Shown here: in pieces, positions 20,057 to 30,974 of the stretch
Position numbering within the stretch: the first letter of the stretch is position 1
How the letters are laid out: each line of letters opens with the position of its first letter
Assembly: GCF_963576675.1 (NCBI RefSeq)
Contig: NC_088918.1
Location: 61,521,001 to 61,585,000, forward strand
Direction: 5' to 3'
DNA from: Euphorbia lathyris
Taxonomy: Eukaryota > Streptophyta > Magnoliopsida > Malpighiales > Euphorbiaceae
DNA length: 64,000 bases
The notes under the pieces: model-generated
Database searches by the model: none
Seen by the model: only the letters and a program-made list of their open reading frames with translations
What the model was told of the DNA's origin: nothing
Program-made: the position numbers and the translations under genes

Positions 20057-21887
20057 TGAAGGGAAATAGGCAAATGTTTGGCAGCGGAAATATAAATTTT
20101 TTAACCTTTTTCCATTAACCCAAGATCTGTTAATCGTTATTTCATATAAAGAGGGATAGAAGGAAATACCTTTTGATGTTCTATCTACCGTTGCAATCGA
20201 AGTGCCGACAACTCTTACTTCGAGTTCCCGAGCACAAGACAAAAACACAATTCAAAACCAAGTTAGAATTCAACCGTATGAAAGCAATCAAGAATAGATT
20301 GCCTCTAATTAATCAACACAAGATTAAGGAATAGAGAAAGAGATTAATCAATCGAAACGGAAGGAAGCGGTGAATGATCTCGTCCTCAATAAGGGGTCGA
20401 AATTTCTCTCTTCGGTAGACAATAGCCTTAGCCGAAATTTACATATAAAGGGGGTATATATACTCTCTTGTATCTAAACCCTAGTTAGATAGAATTAGGT
20501 TACTGAATAAGAATTTAATTCGGAATATAATTCTTATTTATTATCTATAATTATATCTAAAGATAAAGATAATAATAATAACCTTTTAGGATAATAATAG
20601 GAGCAATTTAATCTCATTAAACCTCCTAACTTATTTATCATTTAATTAATTTAATTCACAATCATAATCTAATTAGGATTGCTTAAAATCAAATTAATTT
20701 CTTTATGTATTTTATACATAAAAATCGCCCCCTTTACTTACTGGGCCTTAGTGGACTCAGTTGGGCTTCCATCAATTAATTAACATCTGTTTCTCTTTTG
20801 GGCTCCAAGTCTTATGTGTGACCCATTAGGTTCTTATTGCTTCTAGCCGTATGCAACTATTAAATTAATTTTCTCAGAATTATATTTAATCTTTGCATAA
20901 CGGAATGAGTACGCGAAATGTGATTAGCAAATCCGAAACATTCCCCCAGAGCTATAAGAAGACAGGTTGATTCTGTCGTTGACCTTTCCGTATTAGTTAC
21001 AGTATAATTCGATCCTTTATCAACTACATCCTTGAATTGAATCTTATGACTATGGATAATGTCAAGTCACATATAGCGAGACGTTTGTTTTACTTGTACA
21101 GGCCGAGTTAACTCCAATTAGATAGGTTAAGTGAAATCTGTATTTCAAGTCTTAAGTTATCACCTTGCAAGGATTTAGAGTCAAGTCTTCCACAAGCGAT
21201 CCTTGGATGTATCTCCCATTTATTGGGAGTGACAAATGCTCAATCCAATGTATAACTATCCCGCAATTACTTCATGTGATACCCAACGTCTGCCGTTCAC
21301 ACCCCAGAGTCATCTCTATTATGGATCGTGTTATAACAGGATCAAAGCATCACATTCCATAATCCAGAATCACTAATTAACATTCCTTTGAGTCTGAGGA
21401 TTACTTATACCTATTAATACCAATGAGATGAACAGGTGACAAGGATAAATCTACCCATCATGTTATCTCAAGTCGGGTCCCCAATCCTAATGAACTCCCT
21501 TTCATTGGATCCATGTAACTGTCCAGATATCTGCATATTTGAAGCTTGTGAGATCATCTCTCTGTCTCGACAGAAGACATTGTTACATGCAAGTATCAAC
21601 AGTGATATGTCAATCCTATTTCTAAACATATTACTTGACTTGGGGTGGTTTTAAGTTTATTAGTTTATTATAAAGTTTCGTCTCACTTCATGCTTGTATG
21701 AACACTTTATAATCACTTTAAACAAATTTAGGGATTTTCTTTTATTAGACTTATTTAGTTCTTAAAAGAGGTTGCCTTTATATAGTTATGAAACCATATC
21801 TTATTAAAACAAATGATGTAAAGAACACTTCATTTACATTAAGTTTATATCCTAGAACAATTGTCTATAGGACACTAAACCCCAACA
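20057..21887 (-). repeat. 5' LTR of the copia element
   Basis: This 1831-bp repeat is the partner of 825-2644 and abuts the primer-binding site on its inner side. It differs from the partner by scattered substitutions and a small insertion around 20470-20485. Confidence 0.93.
20455..20462 (-). promoter_or_regulatory. TATA-like box in the copia 5' LTR
   Basis: TATATATA, flanked by GAGAG upstream and CCCCC downstream on the minus strand, sits about 400 bp from the inner LTR end. The same motif is at 1225-1232 in the 3' LTR. The position fits a U3/R boundary, but no transcription start can be seen. Confidence 0.4.
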
Positions 21888-21892
21888 CAACC
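21888..21892. repeat. Target-site duplication CAACC (right) of the copia element
   Basis: Second copy of the 5-bp duplication. Removing one copy keeps the MULE reading frame open across the junction. Confidence 0.9.
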
Positions 21893-22263
21893 ACAATACT
21901 TTGTTTTTGTATCCCTCCGTAGTATCTCATCCGTATCCATATCCCTTTTCCTTCTATAATTCTTAATATCACGAGCATATTTAACCAATATCCACTTTGA
22001 CTTGCCCCCTATCTTGTGCGACGCTGTTGTTAACTCGAATTCAATCCCAATTGCTGTCTGTTTTGCCCAGTTAACAGCTTCATGATATGTTTGAAACGTT
22101 TGTTTGGGAAAAAACTGCGAACTGTAATCAATGTCGTTTCCGCCAAAATCTTCAAACGAAACCTCCTGCAAATGATAAATAACGAACATTACGCGACATT
22201 TCTACAGCGTTTCGGTGTCTAAACCTGAAAAGTAGCCACAAATATGCCCGGACGTAGGAGCAT
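21888..22263 (-). pseudogene. Mutator-like transposase, 5' exons of the split gene
   Basis: This is the other half of the transposase at 1-824. The best model has a small exon 22263-22225 (13 codons from ATG, MLLRPGIFVATFQ), a 59-bp intron with GT and TTTGCAG borders (22224-22166), and a second exon from 22165 into the copia boundary at 21888. The phase is conserved across the intron. The second exon has the YHEAVNWAKQTAIGIEF stretch typical of the N-terminal zinc-binding region of MULE transposases, and ends in KYCG just where the insertion begins; the matching Cys codon resumes at 824. The start codon abuts an array of 33-bp palindromic repeats. The start is inferred, because every repeat unit carries a similar ATG context. 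Confidence 0.75.
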
Positions 22264-22432
22264 CACGCCCCACCATGTGGTCGGGCGTGTGAGCATCACA
22301 CCTCACCATATGGTGGGGCGTATGAATATTACGTCCCACCACATGGTGGGGCGTATGAGCATCACGCCTCACCATGTGGTGGGGCGTAATATTCAAACGC
22401 CCCACCACATGGTGAGGCTTGATGCTCACACG
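22261..22432. repeat. Five 33-bp palindromic repeat units at the MULE gene start
   Basis: Five tandem units begin near 22261, 22294, 22327, 22360 and 22393. Each has a palindromic core of the type CGCCCCACCATGTGGTGGGGCG followed by a short linker such as TGAGCATC (core shown is the consensus of varying units). The period of 33 bp is a whole number of codons, so both strands stay open through much of the array. Units differ by a few bases, usually with compensating changes on the two sides of the palindrome. Confidence 0.85.
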
Positions 22433-22679
22433 CCCGAGTCCGAACCAGCGAATTTTTTTTCCAAAAAATTGACAGAAATCAATGGAAGTTCAATCAGAAA
22501 AATACCTCGACTTCAGGGACAACATCATTATCGTCTCTTCGCAGTGATAACGGATCGCTCTCTATCAAACGTGTTGTCTTTGGGGAAAAAATGTATTTGG
22601 GAGAGTTTGTGAGGGTTTGGAATTTTCAATTTTTGGCTAAAGGGCGGTTACGTCTTTTTCCGGGGCTGGAAGTGTGAAA

Positions 22680-22704
22680 TTGGGGCTGGGTATAGTAATC
22701 CACT
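22680..22704. repeat. Candidate terminal inverted repeat of the MULE
   Basis: The sequence GGGTATAGTAATCCAC resembles the right end of the 35.6-36.4 kb element (GGTGAATAGCAATCCAC). It lies about 420 bp upstream of the transposase start, where one end of an autonomous MULE is expected. The opposite end is outside the window, so the assignment rests on this similarity only. Confidence 0.35.
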
Positions 22705-22774
22705 AAATTTTGTATTTTTTTAGTACCACTTAGGATTAGGACCAGTAACAAACCAAATATAACACAAAGAAACG
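22705..22774. other. Short spacer between MULE end and inverted-repeat element
   Basis: No feature seen. Confidence 0.4.
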
Positions 22775-23518
22775 GGTAAATTATATCCATCGCGACTGAA
22801 CTTTATCCATTTTAACATTGTGGTCATTGAACTTCAATTCTTAACGGTATGGCTATTGAACTTTACGCTTTTTAACACCAGTGGCGACTCAAATTCAACT
22901 AACTTCTCAAAATGAAACCACATTTTTTATTCTACAGACTCGGGGTCACACCGGGTCCCGGTAGGACCGCCGGGTCCCAGTCCAAACCCGGGTCTCTTCG
23001 GTTATTTCAAGATTGAAATAACCGGACAGGCTCGGACCGGATTCCTCGTCGGTTCCCAGTTCGACCAGTCGGACAGGCCGGTCCGGTCCTGATAACATTG
23101 ACTTTTTAACACCGATGACCACTCAATTTTAACCAATTCCTCAAAATGACCGTTAACGACCTCAAAATGAAAATATTTCAAGAATTAAAGTTGTTCAGAA
23201 CGACATTTATCATGAAACCACATTTTTTATTTTTCAAAATCACATTTTTTGGATATTTCTCTCTCTAAAAATTCACACTTTCTCTCCTAACCAAACAACA
23301 CCTAAATGACTCCGAAACGAAAATTTTCAAGAATTAAAAGTTCCCTAGAATATCATTAACTCTTTGATATTTTTTTCCAGACCGGCAATAGTTGTTTTGA
23401 GGTGTTGAGTGGCCACCAATGTTAAAAAGTGTAAGGTTCAATGGTCATACTGTTAAGAATTAAAGTTTAGTGGCCACAATGTTAAATGGGTAAAGTTCAG
23501 TGGCCATAGGTGTAAATC
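22775..23518. mobile_element. Inverted-repeat (MITE-like) element with a GC-rich core
   Basis: The left arm (22775-22890) and right arm (23400-23518) are about 115-bp imperfect inverted repeats built on CACTGAACTTTA-like and TAACATTGTGG blocks. The core has a GC-rich patch at about 22936-23096 with repeated CCGGGTCC and GGACCGG words. No transposase was seen. A target duplication could not be fixed, so the superfamily is open. Confidence 0.6.
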
Positions 23519-25525
23519 AAAGCTTTATGATGAATTTAATCTCCACCATAAGATTTTAATAAGTATATATATAATTATTGACCAAATTCACTTGATCAAT
23601 AACTGACCATGTGAAAATTAATGCCCCACTAAAAGCAATATTCTTCAAATTTTGTATGAAATAAAAAATATTAATTAAAAAGAAAGGATCGAAAATATAA
23701 TTTTATAATAAAAAAACTCTTATGTTTTTGTTTCGGATAGTGCCAGACGCTCCTCATCTGGCGCGTGGCTTATACGCGCCAGATGTAGTGCATCTAGTGC
23801 TGTTCGTGGCTCTCACATCCCCTGTTATGTATGCCTTTTGGATTTTAAGGGAGTTCGACATTGTTTCTTATCAAATTTAGTAATGTACCAAAAACAATAA
23901 CAACTACTCTAATGGTTGATTACATCCAAATTTCCCAAAGTAATGAACAAATTGCCTCATTAGACTTGCTCTTATATTCGGCAAAAAAAAAAAATCATTC
24001 CGTCATGGTGATATTTCTTTGAAGTGACTGATTTAAGGTTTACAGAGAAAAGTGTTTGAAGCATTCCCTCCCCCAATATTTGGATTTTTAAAAGAAAAAT
24101 AAGTTTAAATAAATCCATTTACTATAAATCTGACAGAAACGTCATTGATACTAAAAATAAGACTTTAAAGTCTTTTGTAATTGAACTATAAGAAGAACGA
24201 AAATATATTTGATGAATATGCTCTACCACTGGCAGTGCATCTGACTCCACCTTCACACCATCCAAATCCTTGAATTTAATCCAGCTGGGAGCCTCTCGAA
24301 TATCAATAGCTTCACCTTCCCTAGTTGAAAAGTTTCCAGTAATAAAACACACCACAGAAGCTACCAATGTTGTCGCTAAGCACAACACCAACACCTAACC
24401 AGCCTGGCCCAGAAATAATTGAAGCGTCTATGTTTTTTGAACTTACCAATGAGAGGTTTAGACCAAATAACACTCTATTTTGCATCTCTATTATTAATTA
24501 ATTGCACTTACATTATCTTTGGGTAAATTACACCCATGGCCACTGAACTTTGTCTATTTTTATGGTATGACCATTAAGTTTCAAAATGTAACATAAATAA
24601 AAGTTACTGAACTTTATACTTTGTTACATCTGTGGCCATTATTATCGTTGACCCACATCTTTTACCTCTTCAACGAGTTATATTTTCTCTCTTCCTATTT
24701 TACCGCTCCCCTAATTTACATAAAGTTGTTGTTTTACAAGAAAAATCTCTAACTTTTCAAAAAAATTATGGATAACGTCAAATCCTTCAGCTTTACATAA
24801 ATCATGTATTGATAAACATAATTTATGTAAAATAAAACTCTGTAAAGTTATTACTTTAAAAAAATTACCAACTTCCCCAAAAGTTGAGTTTCACAAAATA
24901 TTTGACTTTTATAAAAAAATCATTTATTAATTTACTAAATCTTTAATTAAAATATATATTAATTAATAAACAAAATTATTTTTTCTTAATATTCTAATAA
25001 AAAATAATTACTGTAAAAATATACGAATGTTACAGAATTTTGTAAATTTTTTTATACATTTTACATAAAATAAAGTCAATTTATGTAAATGTTTGGTGTC
25101 TAAAATAATATTCTATCTTGTGTCATTTTTATTTTTCTTTTATTATGTAGTAACCTATTATTACATAATAGATTAACTTTTATATGATTTTATTTTAATT
25201 TAATACATATCACTATATTATTGGTTGTTTTAAACAAAGTATATTTATTTTATTTTAAACAAAGTAAGCACAATAGACATTTATTGCCAGGGATCAAACT
25301 CAAAATTAATGTGGTTCAACTTAAAGGTAGATCTTACTGGAGCAGTTAGTGTTTACATGGCTACTTTTTTTTTTATAGAAGTGGTAGTTTTTATATTTTT
25401 CTTTTAATATAAATCAGAATTAATTACATATAAAATTTAATTAATTCTTAACTTAACCAACAAAAACCAATAAAAAATTAAATCTTTAAAACAATTTGTA
25501 GAAAAGAAATCAATTTGTTTAATTG
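23519..25525. other. AT-rich intergenic region
   Basis: It contains a perfect 12-bp stem hairpin at 23755-23785 (CATCTGGCGCGT / ACGCGCCAGATG). It also has a lone copy at 24524-24680 of the CACTGAACTTTG-type repeat seen in the 22.8-kb element. A short minus-strand frame at 24122-24390 could be an exon remnant, with a hydrophobic start and then EAPSWIKFKDLDGVKVESDA, but has no ATG and no family was recognised. The rest shows no gene. Confidence 0.5.
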
Positions 25526-26214
25526 TTAATGTCGATACCAGATGCCACTGCTATAGGCACCTGCGTGAAAATGTATTTTGCAGGTGTTTAATCCTCTAGG
25601 GCACCAATTATGTGTGGCTACATTATAGTGGATTTGGTTATGTTGAAACCAATTTATCCATGAAGGAACTATTATCCCTGGCTTAGTCCTTCTCTCGAAA
25701 TCGACGACTTTCATTGAGGAGTGGAATCAACAGTCTACTTATTCTACTACAATTTCTTCTTTAGATTCTGCATCCTTATGAATTAGACCCGCTTCGAATT
25801 GCTCATCTCCCATTAAAATTAACTGTAATGCAACATGGAGTTCAAATGGTAATTCGTGTAGAGTCGACCTTTATTTCTCGTGATTTGGAGGCTCTAGTTC
25901 TAGCCTCAGTTGGGATCCCTATTGCTTCGTGTTCTTGGGTAAAAGAGGCTGAAGTCCAAGTTATCACATAAGGACTTAATTTTGATCCAATTATAATCGG
26001 ATCAGATGCTAACATTGTTATTAACAGGCTCAAGAAAGAATTAATTCCTCAATCTTACCTCTATTGCTTGTACTATGATGCTTTATGCCTGGGTTATTCA
26101 TTTTCTTTGTGTAATTTTTGTTTTCTCCGTAAAGATGGAAATAGAGTAACTCGAGCTTTAGCTAGTTGCGCAAAAGGATTAAACTCCAGTATTGTTTTTA
26201 TGAAGGATTCTCCA
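25526..26214. pseudogene. LINE RNase H fragments in opposite orientations
   Basis: On the minus strand 25690-25530 reads WCPRGLNTCKIHFHAGAYSSGIWYRH in segments, the start of a plant L1-type RNase H (first catalytic Asp replaced by His). On the plus strand 25880-26210 reads the later part of the same domain: IIIGSDANIVINRLKKE, then RKDGNRVTRALASCAKG. The two halves face away from each other around 25700-25800. The arrangement resembles the 5' inversions made by twin priming during LINE insertion. Stops and missing upstream RT make it a relic. Confidence 0.65.
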
Positions 26215-29183
26215 CTTCGATCGTGATGCCACCTATGCGAGGAGGAATACATATCACTTTGTGAAGGATGGTATTCGATACGTACTTACAGCTATGGTAG
26301 GAGAGCCTAAGACCAATAGGAATGCTACTTTGATCGTTTGTCCTACTCACAAGGCGTTTATTAACGAGTGTGAGGAAAGTCAAATGGTCTATATGGTTAT
26401 GGTAAAGGCTAGCGGGAAGTCTTGTGAAGAGAAAGAGGAAGAGAGGGAAGTACTGAAAGAAGTGGGGTGTATGCTTGATGAATATAGTGATCTCTTCCCG
26501 AAAGAGTTACCTCACGAGTTGCCACCTCTAAGGGAAATTCAGCACCATATCGACTTAGTACCGAGGGCTAGCTTGCCTAGTCTTCCTCACTACCGAGTGA
26601 GTCTGAAAGAGAGTGAGATTTTGAGGGAGAAAGTGGATGAGTTAGTGAAGATGGGGTATATGAGAGAGAGCATGAGTCCTTGTGTTGTCCCAACTTTGCT
26701 AACACCTAAGAAGGATGGCTCATGGCTCATGGCTCATGGCGTATGTGTATGGATAGTAGAGCCATCAACAAGATCACCATTCGGTACAAGTTTCCCATAC
26801 CACGACTTGACGACAAGCTAGAACAACTTAGTGGCTCTAAGATTTTCTCGAAGATTGATTAGAGGAGTGGCTAGCATCAATTCCGAATTAGATCTGGGGA
26901 TGAATGAAAGACAACATTTAAGACACAATATGGTTGGTTTGAGTGGTTAGTGATGTTGTTCGAAATGACACATGCACATTCACAAGGTTAATGAACCAAG
27001 TACTTTGGCCCGTGATCGAGAAATTTGTGGTGGTTTACTTTGACAACATACTCATCCATAGCAAGACGTTGGAAGAGCATGTTGAGCATTTGAGAGTGGT
27101 CTTTGATTTGCTAAAGAGAACCATTTGTTTGCTAATGCCAAGAAGTGTGACTTCGTGATGGAGAGTTTGGTGTTTCTTGGGTATGTACTGAGCGCAGATG
27201 ATATCCGAGTTGATGAAAAGAAAGTAAGAGCTATACGGGAGTGACCGACTCTGAGGAATGTTGGTGATATTAGGAGCTTTCATGGTTTGGCCACCTTCTA
27301 TCGGTGGTTCATACGAATCTTTAGTGCGATTGTGGCACCACTAACCAAGTGCTTAAAGAAAGGAAAATGCTTCAAATAGGAGGATAAAGAAGAAGGTAGC
27401 TTTGCCTTGATAAAAGAAAAGCGAAGCGCGTCTCCGATGTTAGCTTTTTTGGACTTTGATAAGTTGTTTGAAGTTGAGTGTGATGCAAGTGGAGTAGGAG
27501 TTGAGGGAGTGTTGATGCAAGAGAAGAGGCTCATTTCTTATTTTAGTGAGAAGTTGTGTGAGTCGAGACAAAAGTGGGCCACTTATAATAAGGAGTTCTA
27601 TACAGTGGTCCGAGCCTTGAAGACGTGGGAGCATTATCTTATAGGTAAAGAGTTTATGTTATACACCGACCACCAAGCTCTTAGGTACTTGGGGAGTTAA
27701 AAAAAACTATGAAGCTCCATGCATGCTAGATGGTCTGCCTTTGGACAGGTTACCATACAAGTTTCTCTATAAGGCGGGTCAACAAAATAAAAGTGGCGGA
27801 TGCCTTAAATAGGAGGGTTGCACTCCTCAAAACAGTAGCACTTGAGTTATAAGACTTTGAGCACATCAAAGGGGACTATCGGGAGGATCCGGATTTTGGT
27901 AGTATTTGGGAGAAGTGTAGAGGTCAAACCGGGGATGGCGAGTATCAATTGTTTGATGGTTATCTCATGAGGGGTAGTCAATTATGCCTTTCGGGTACGT
28001 TGATCTGAGAGAGAGTGATCCAGGAGTTACATGAAGGAATTTTGGAAGGACACTTTGGTAGGGACAAGACTTTCAAAGCCGTGAGTTCCCATTACTATTG
28101 GGGGAAGATGGGGAGGGATGTGGCTTACCTTGTGGAGAGATGTGGAATTTGCCAAACTTATAAAAGGCATGCCTCCAATGCATGTTTACTTATGCCTTTG
28201 TCGGTGCTGGAATCTATTTGGGAGGACCTCTCCATGGACTTTGTGTTGGGGCTACCGAGGACTCAACATGGTATGGATTCCATATTTGTGGTTGTAGATC
28301 GGTTTTCCAAGATGGCTCATTTCATCCCCTATCGTAAAATAAATGACGCTATGACAATAACTAAGTTGTTTTGTCGTGAAGTGTGAGGCTACATGGGATC
28401 CCAAAGAGCATAGTGCCAGATAGGGCACGAAGTTTGTTAGAAATTTTTGGCATACCTTGTGGGCTATTATTGGCACAACCTTGAAGTTTAGCACTATCGC
28501 TCACCCGTAAATGGATGGGCAAACCGAATCGTCCAACTAGACTTTCGGCAATCTATTGAGGAGTAAATGTCGAGACAAACCCAAGATGTGGGACTATGTG
28601 ATAGCACAAACCGAGTTTGCCTTCAATTCTGTCGTGAGCTATACCACCGGGAAATCACCTTTTGAGGTTGTATGCACAAAAACTTCAAATCATCCCATTG
28701 ATCTAAGAGACCTTTCGAAAGGGAAAAAAAGAGTGTGGCTGCCCAACATCTAGCCAATGACTACCACCAAATGCATCAAGAGGTGAGGTCAAGTATTGAA
28801 GAAAAGAATAGCAAGGTCAAGGCTAGAGTGGATGAACACTGAAGGGATCTTCAATTTGAGGTGGGGGATGAAGTCATGGTATATCTAAGTAAATAGGCGC
28901 TTGCAAGTGCTCCCAAGTAGCAAGCTTAAATTGAGGAGGTACGGCTCGTACAAGGTCACTAAGAAAGTGAGTGTCAATGCCTATCATATCACCCTCCCTA
29001 ATTGGCTTCGGAAGATTTCAAAATCATTCAATGTGTGGGATTTAAGCTTATGGAAACCGGATGAACATCTTGAGACTACAAGGAATGAGTTGGGATCCAA
29101 CTCCTTTGAAGAAGGGGTGAATGATGAGGACATCTCCAACACGGGCCCGACGAGAGGATCTGAAACAACAAAAAAGACAAAAC
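26215..29183 (+). pseudogene. Degenerate Ty3/gypsy pol, 5'-truncated
   Basis: Starts abruptly in the linker before RT (HFVKDGIRYVLTA, 26255). RT follows with VDELVKMGYMRESMSPCVVP, PKKDGSW, and [11 protein letters not shown] where the catalytic YxDD second Asp is Asn. RNase H lies at 27440-27700 ([22 protein letters not shown]), integrase zinc finger and core at 28010-28650 (CGICQTYKRH, VVVDRFSKMAHFIP), and a C-terminal tail ends at 29191. Many stops and shifts break it. The left boundary touches the LINE fragment, so gag and the 5' LTR were lost. Confidence 0.88.
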
Positions 29184-29716
29184 TGATGTGACACCGTGTC
29201 ACTTTCCACTCAACGTTTCAACTGGGCTCGACGTGTGGTAGTCGTGCGAAGGGAGACAAAAAGGCCACAAAGAAGAAGAATCACACTCGCATGCCGTGTG
29301 AGATAGGTGACTCGGTGTGTGGGTCATTTGTGTTGCCTTCTTCACCAAGCTGGAATTAGAGGGGATAAGGGCTGACATCTCATTATATACAGTTTTTCAC
29401 TACACTATTTACTATTTTGCCATTAGGCTTATTTTCCTTATTTCCATTTACACTACTTACCCCATTCTATCTATTCTCTTCTACTTAATTTGTAACCCTA
29501 GTGGGGGCATTTTAGTATCTTTACTTAACCTAAGGGGAGGTATATAAACCTCTTTATTTGTAAGGAATGACAACTTTTATGAAATTAAAAATCCTAGCCT
29601 CATTTGAGAGTTTTTGTTCATCTTATTTGGGATTAACTCCTTCAAGCATAGTCTTGAGAAGGAACATTTTTGTGGTTTTAAGATTAAAATCCTCATATCA
29701 ATTTCGATCCGTATCA
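29184..29716 (+). repeat. Probable 3' LTR of the degenerate gypsy copy
   Basis: It begins TGATGTGACACC just after a purine-rich AAAAAAGACAAAAC and ends CCGTATCA, giving TGAT/ATCA ends. A promoter-like GTATATAAACC lies at about 29538-29548. No second copy is in the window to confirm the borders. Confidence 0.5.
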
Positions 29717-30065
29717 ATTAATCAATTAATTTATGCTAAAAAACATTAGTAAATATCCTTAATTACATACTATTTGTACTTATCAAATAAATAAGTAATT
29801 ATAGGTGGTATACATATAATTAAAATAAATAAAAATAAAATTCTAATAGTTTAACCATATTTATTATGCCTTAGTTTTATATCGTAATTTATTTCCTAAG
29901 ATCACTCATAATATCATTCCATTTTTCTTCCTTGGGTCCTTTCTCGATCAATTGTACAATTAATACAATTTAAACCACCTTTTTTTCTCCATGTGTGAGC
30001 CCTAAACACGTTATCATGAGCCTATAAAAGGGTTGTGTCTTATTTTTGCTTCTACATCAAGTTTA
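29717..30065. other. AT-rich spacer
   Basis: No gene or repeat recognised. Confidence 0.4.
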
Positions 30066-30945
30066 ATCAATTCTTTTCTTTAATGAGAAAAAACATACTT
30101 ATTTTCTTTTCATCGTTTTTTTTTATCTCATATGGCTGGTAGACTTTGGGCAGAACAGTTTCAATATGGTATTTACAATGAAGAAGATCCACTTTCATTG
30201 ATTAATGTATTATCGCTCCCCACGCCATCAACATATCTATAAGTATTTAGTTTTAATTTTTAACTTTTTTTTTTAAAGATACTAAAACAACAAAAACTTT
30301 TTTTTTTGTTTTCTTTTCATATAGGGCATGTTTATATTCTGGTGTCAAATGCTTTGAATCGGTTGTAAGACTGAAAAAATTAAGAGCTAGTTTTAGAAAG
30401 CGAACACCTAAGCTATTGATACAACATTGTATCAATAGCATGAGTGGATTCTATCATTTACATGATCTTGTGAAGTTTCTTAGTTGTCCTAGGATATACC
30501 TTAAAGACTCCTACCCATTTAATAGATATATCAATAATGAGATTGAAAATGTACAAAGGGAGTTTCTGTTTAGAGGAAAAAGTAGCAAAATAGAACTCAA
30601 TGAGATTATAATCTTCCCATCTTTTGATTGGTTAAAGAAAGTTGGTCCTTTTATTGTTAAATATACTCTTCCATAAGACCACTTTAAAGAAGAATGTTCC
30701 ACAACCAACTCCAATATGGTATTGGATGAAAATGAAAAAGTTGGATGTCACGATGTTGTCGTCACTGGGTATGAATATTGACATGATGAGCAACTAAAAC
30801 TTAGGATATTGGATTTTTCAAAATAGTTATGGGGATCAGTGGAGAAATAACGGGTTTGGCAAAATGGAGTTCGATATTGTAGATATGATGACTTTTATCA
30901 TGGAAGATCTGATCGGCAGAGCTGTATTTTAAGGTTTATATTAGA
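30066..30945 (+). pseudogene. Papain-like cysteine protease pseudogene, left arm of an inverted pair
   Basis: The C-terminal part of a C1A-type protease can be read in pieces: KVGCHDVVVTGYE (30737-30775, catalytic His region), WIFQNSYGDQW (about 30808-30840, catalytic Asn region) and NNGFGKMEFDIVD. An earlier short exon begins MAGRLWAEQFQYG at 30132, followed by GT...ATAG borders around a T-rich segment. The active-site Cys region was not found. Stops and shifts are frequent, so this is not functional. The family call rests on the His and Asn motifs. Confidence 0.5.
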
Positions 30946-30974
30946 TGTTGTGTTTTTAGAGTATTAGCTTTAAT

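Larger units (their letters stand above)
825..21887 (-). mobile_element. Full-length Ty1/copia retrotransposon carrying a nested insertion
   Basis: The element runs on the minus strand: 5' LTR at 20057-21887, primer site, long leader, gag (6516-5845), pol (5903-2659), polypurine tract, 3' LTR at 825-2644. Domain order protease, integrase, reverse transcriptase, RNase H defines Ty1/copia. The outer ends are TG...CA and the flanks carry the same 5 bp, CAACC. Without the 11.7-kb insertion in its leader, the element would be about 9.3 kb. LTRs of about 1.8 kb fit the Angela/BARE-like group, but lineage was not tested. The two LTRs differ by scattered substitutions and a small indel near 1240/20475, so the insertion is fairly recent. 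Frameshifts and a stop in pol make it non-autonomous now. Confidence 0.95.

Noticed and set aside
22261..22432. Resemblance to a CRISPR array
   Set aside because: The units are contiguous palindromes with no variable spacers, in a plant transposon.
22244..22612. 122-codon plus-strand frame and 75-codon minus-strand frame with repeated HHMVGR
   Set aside because: These come from the palindromic array. The frame compatible with the transposase splice is a third one, so they are unlikely to be made.
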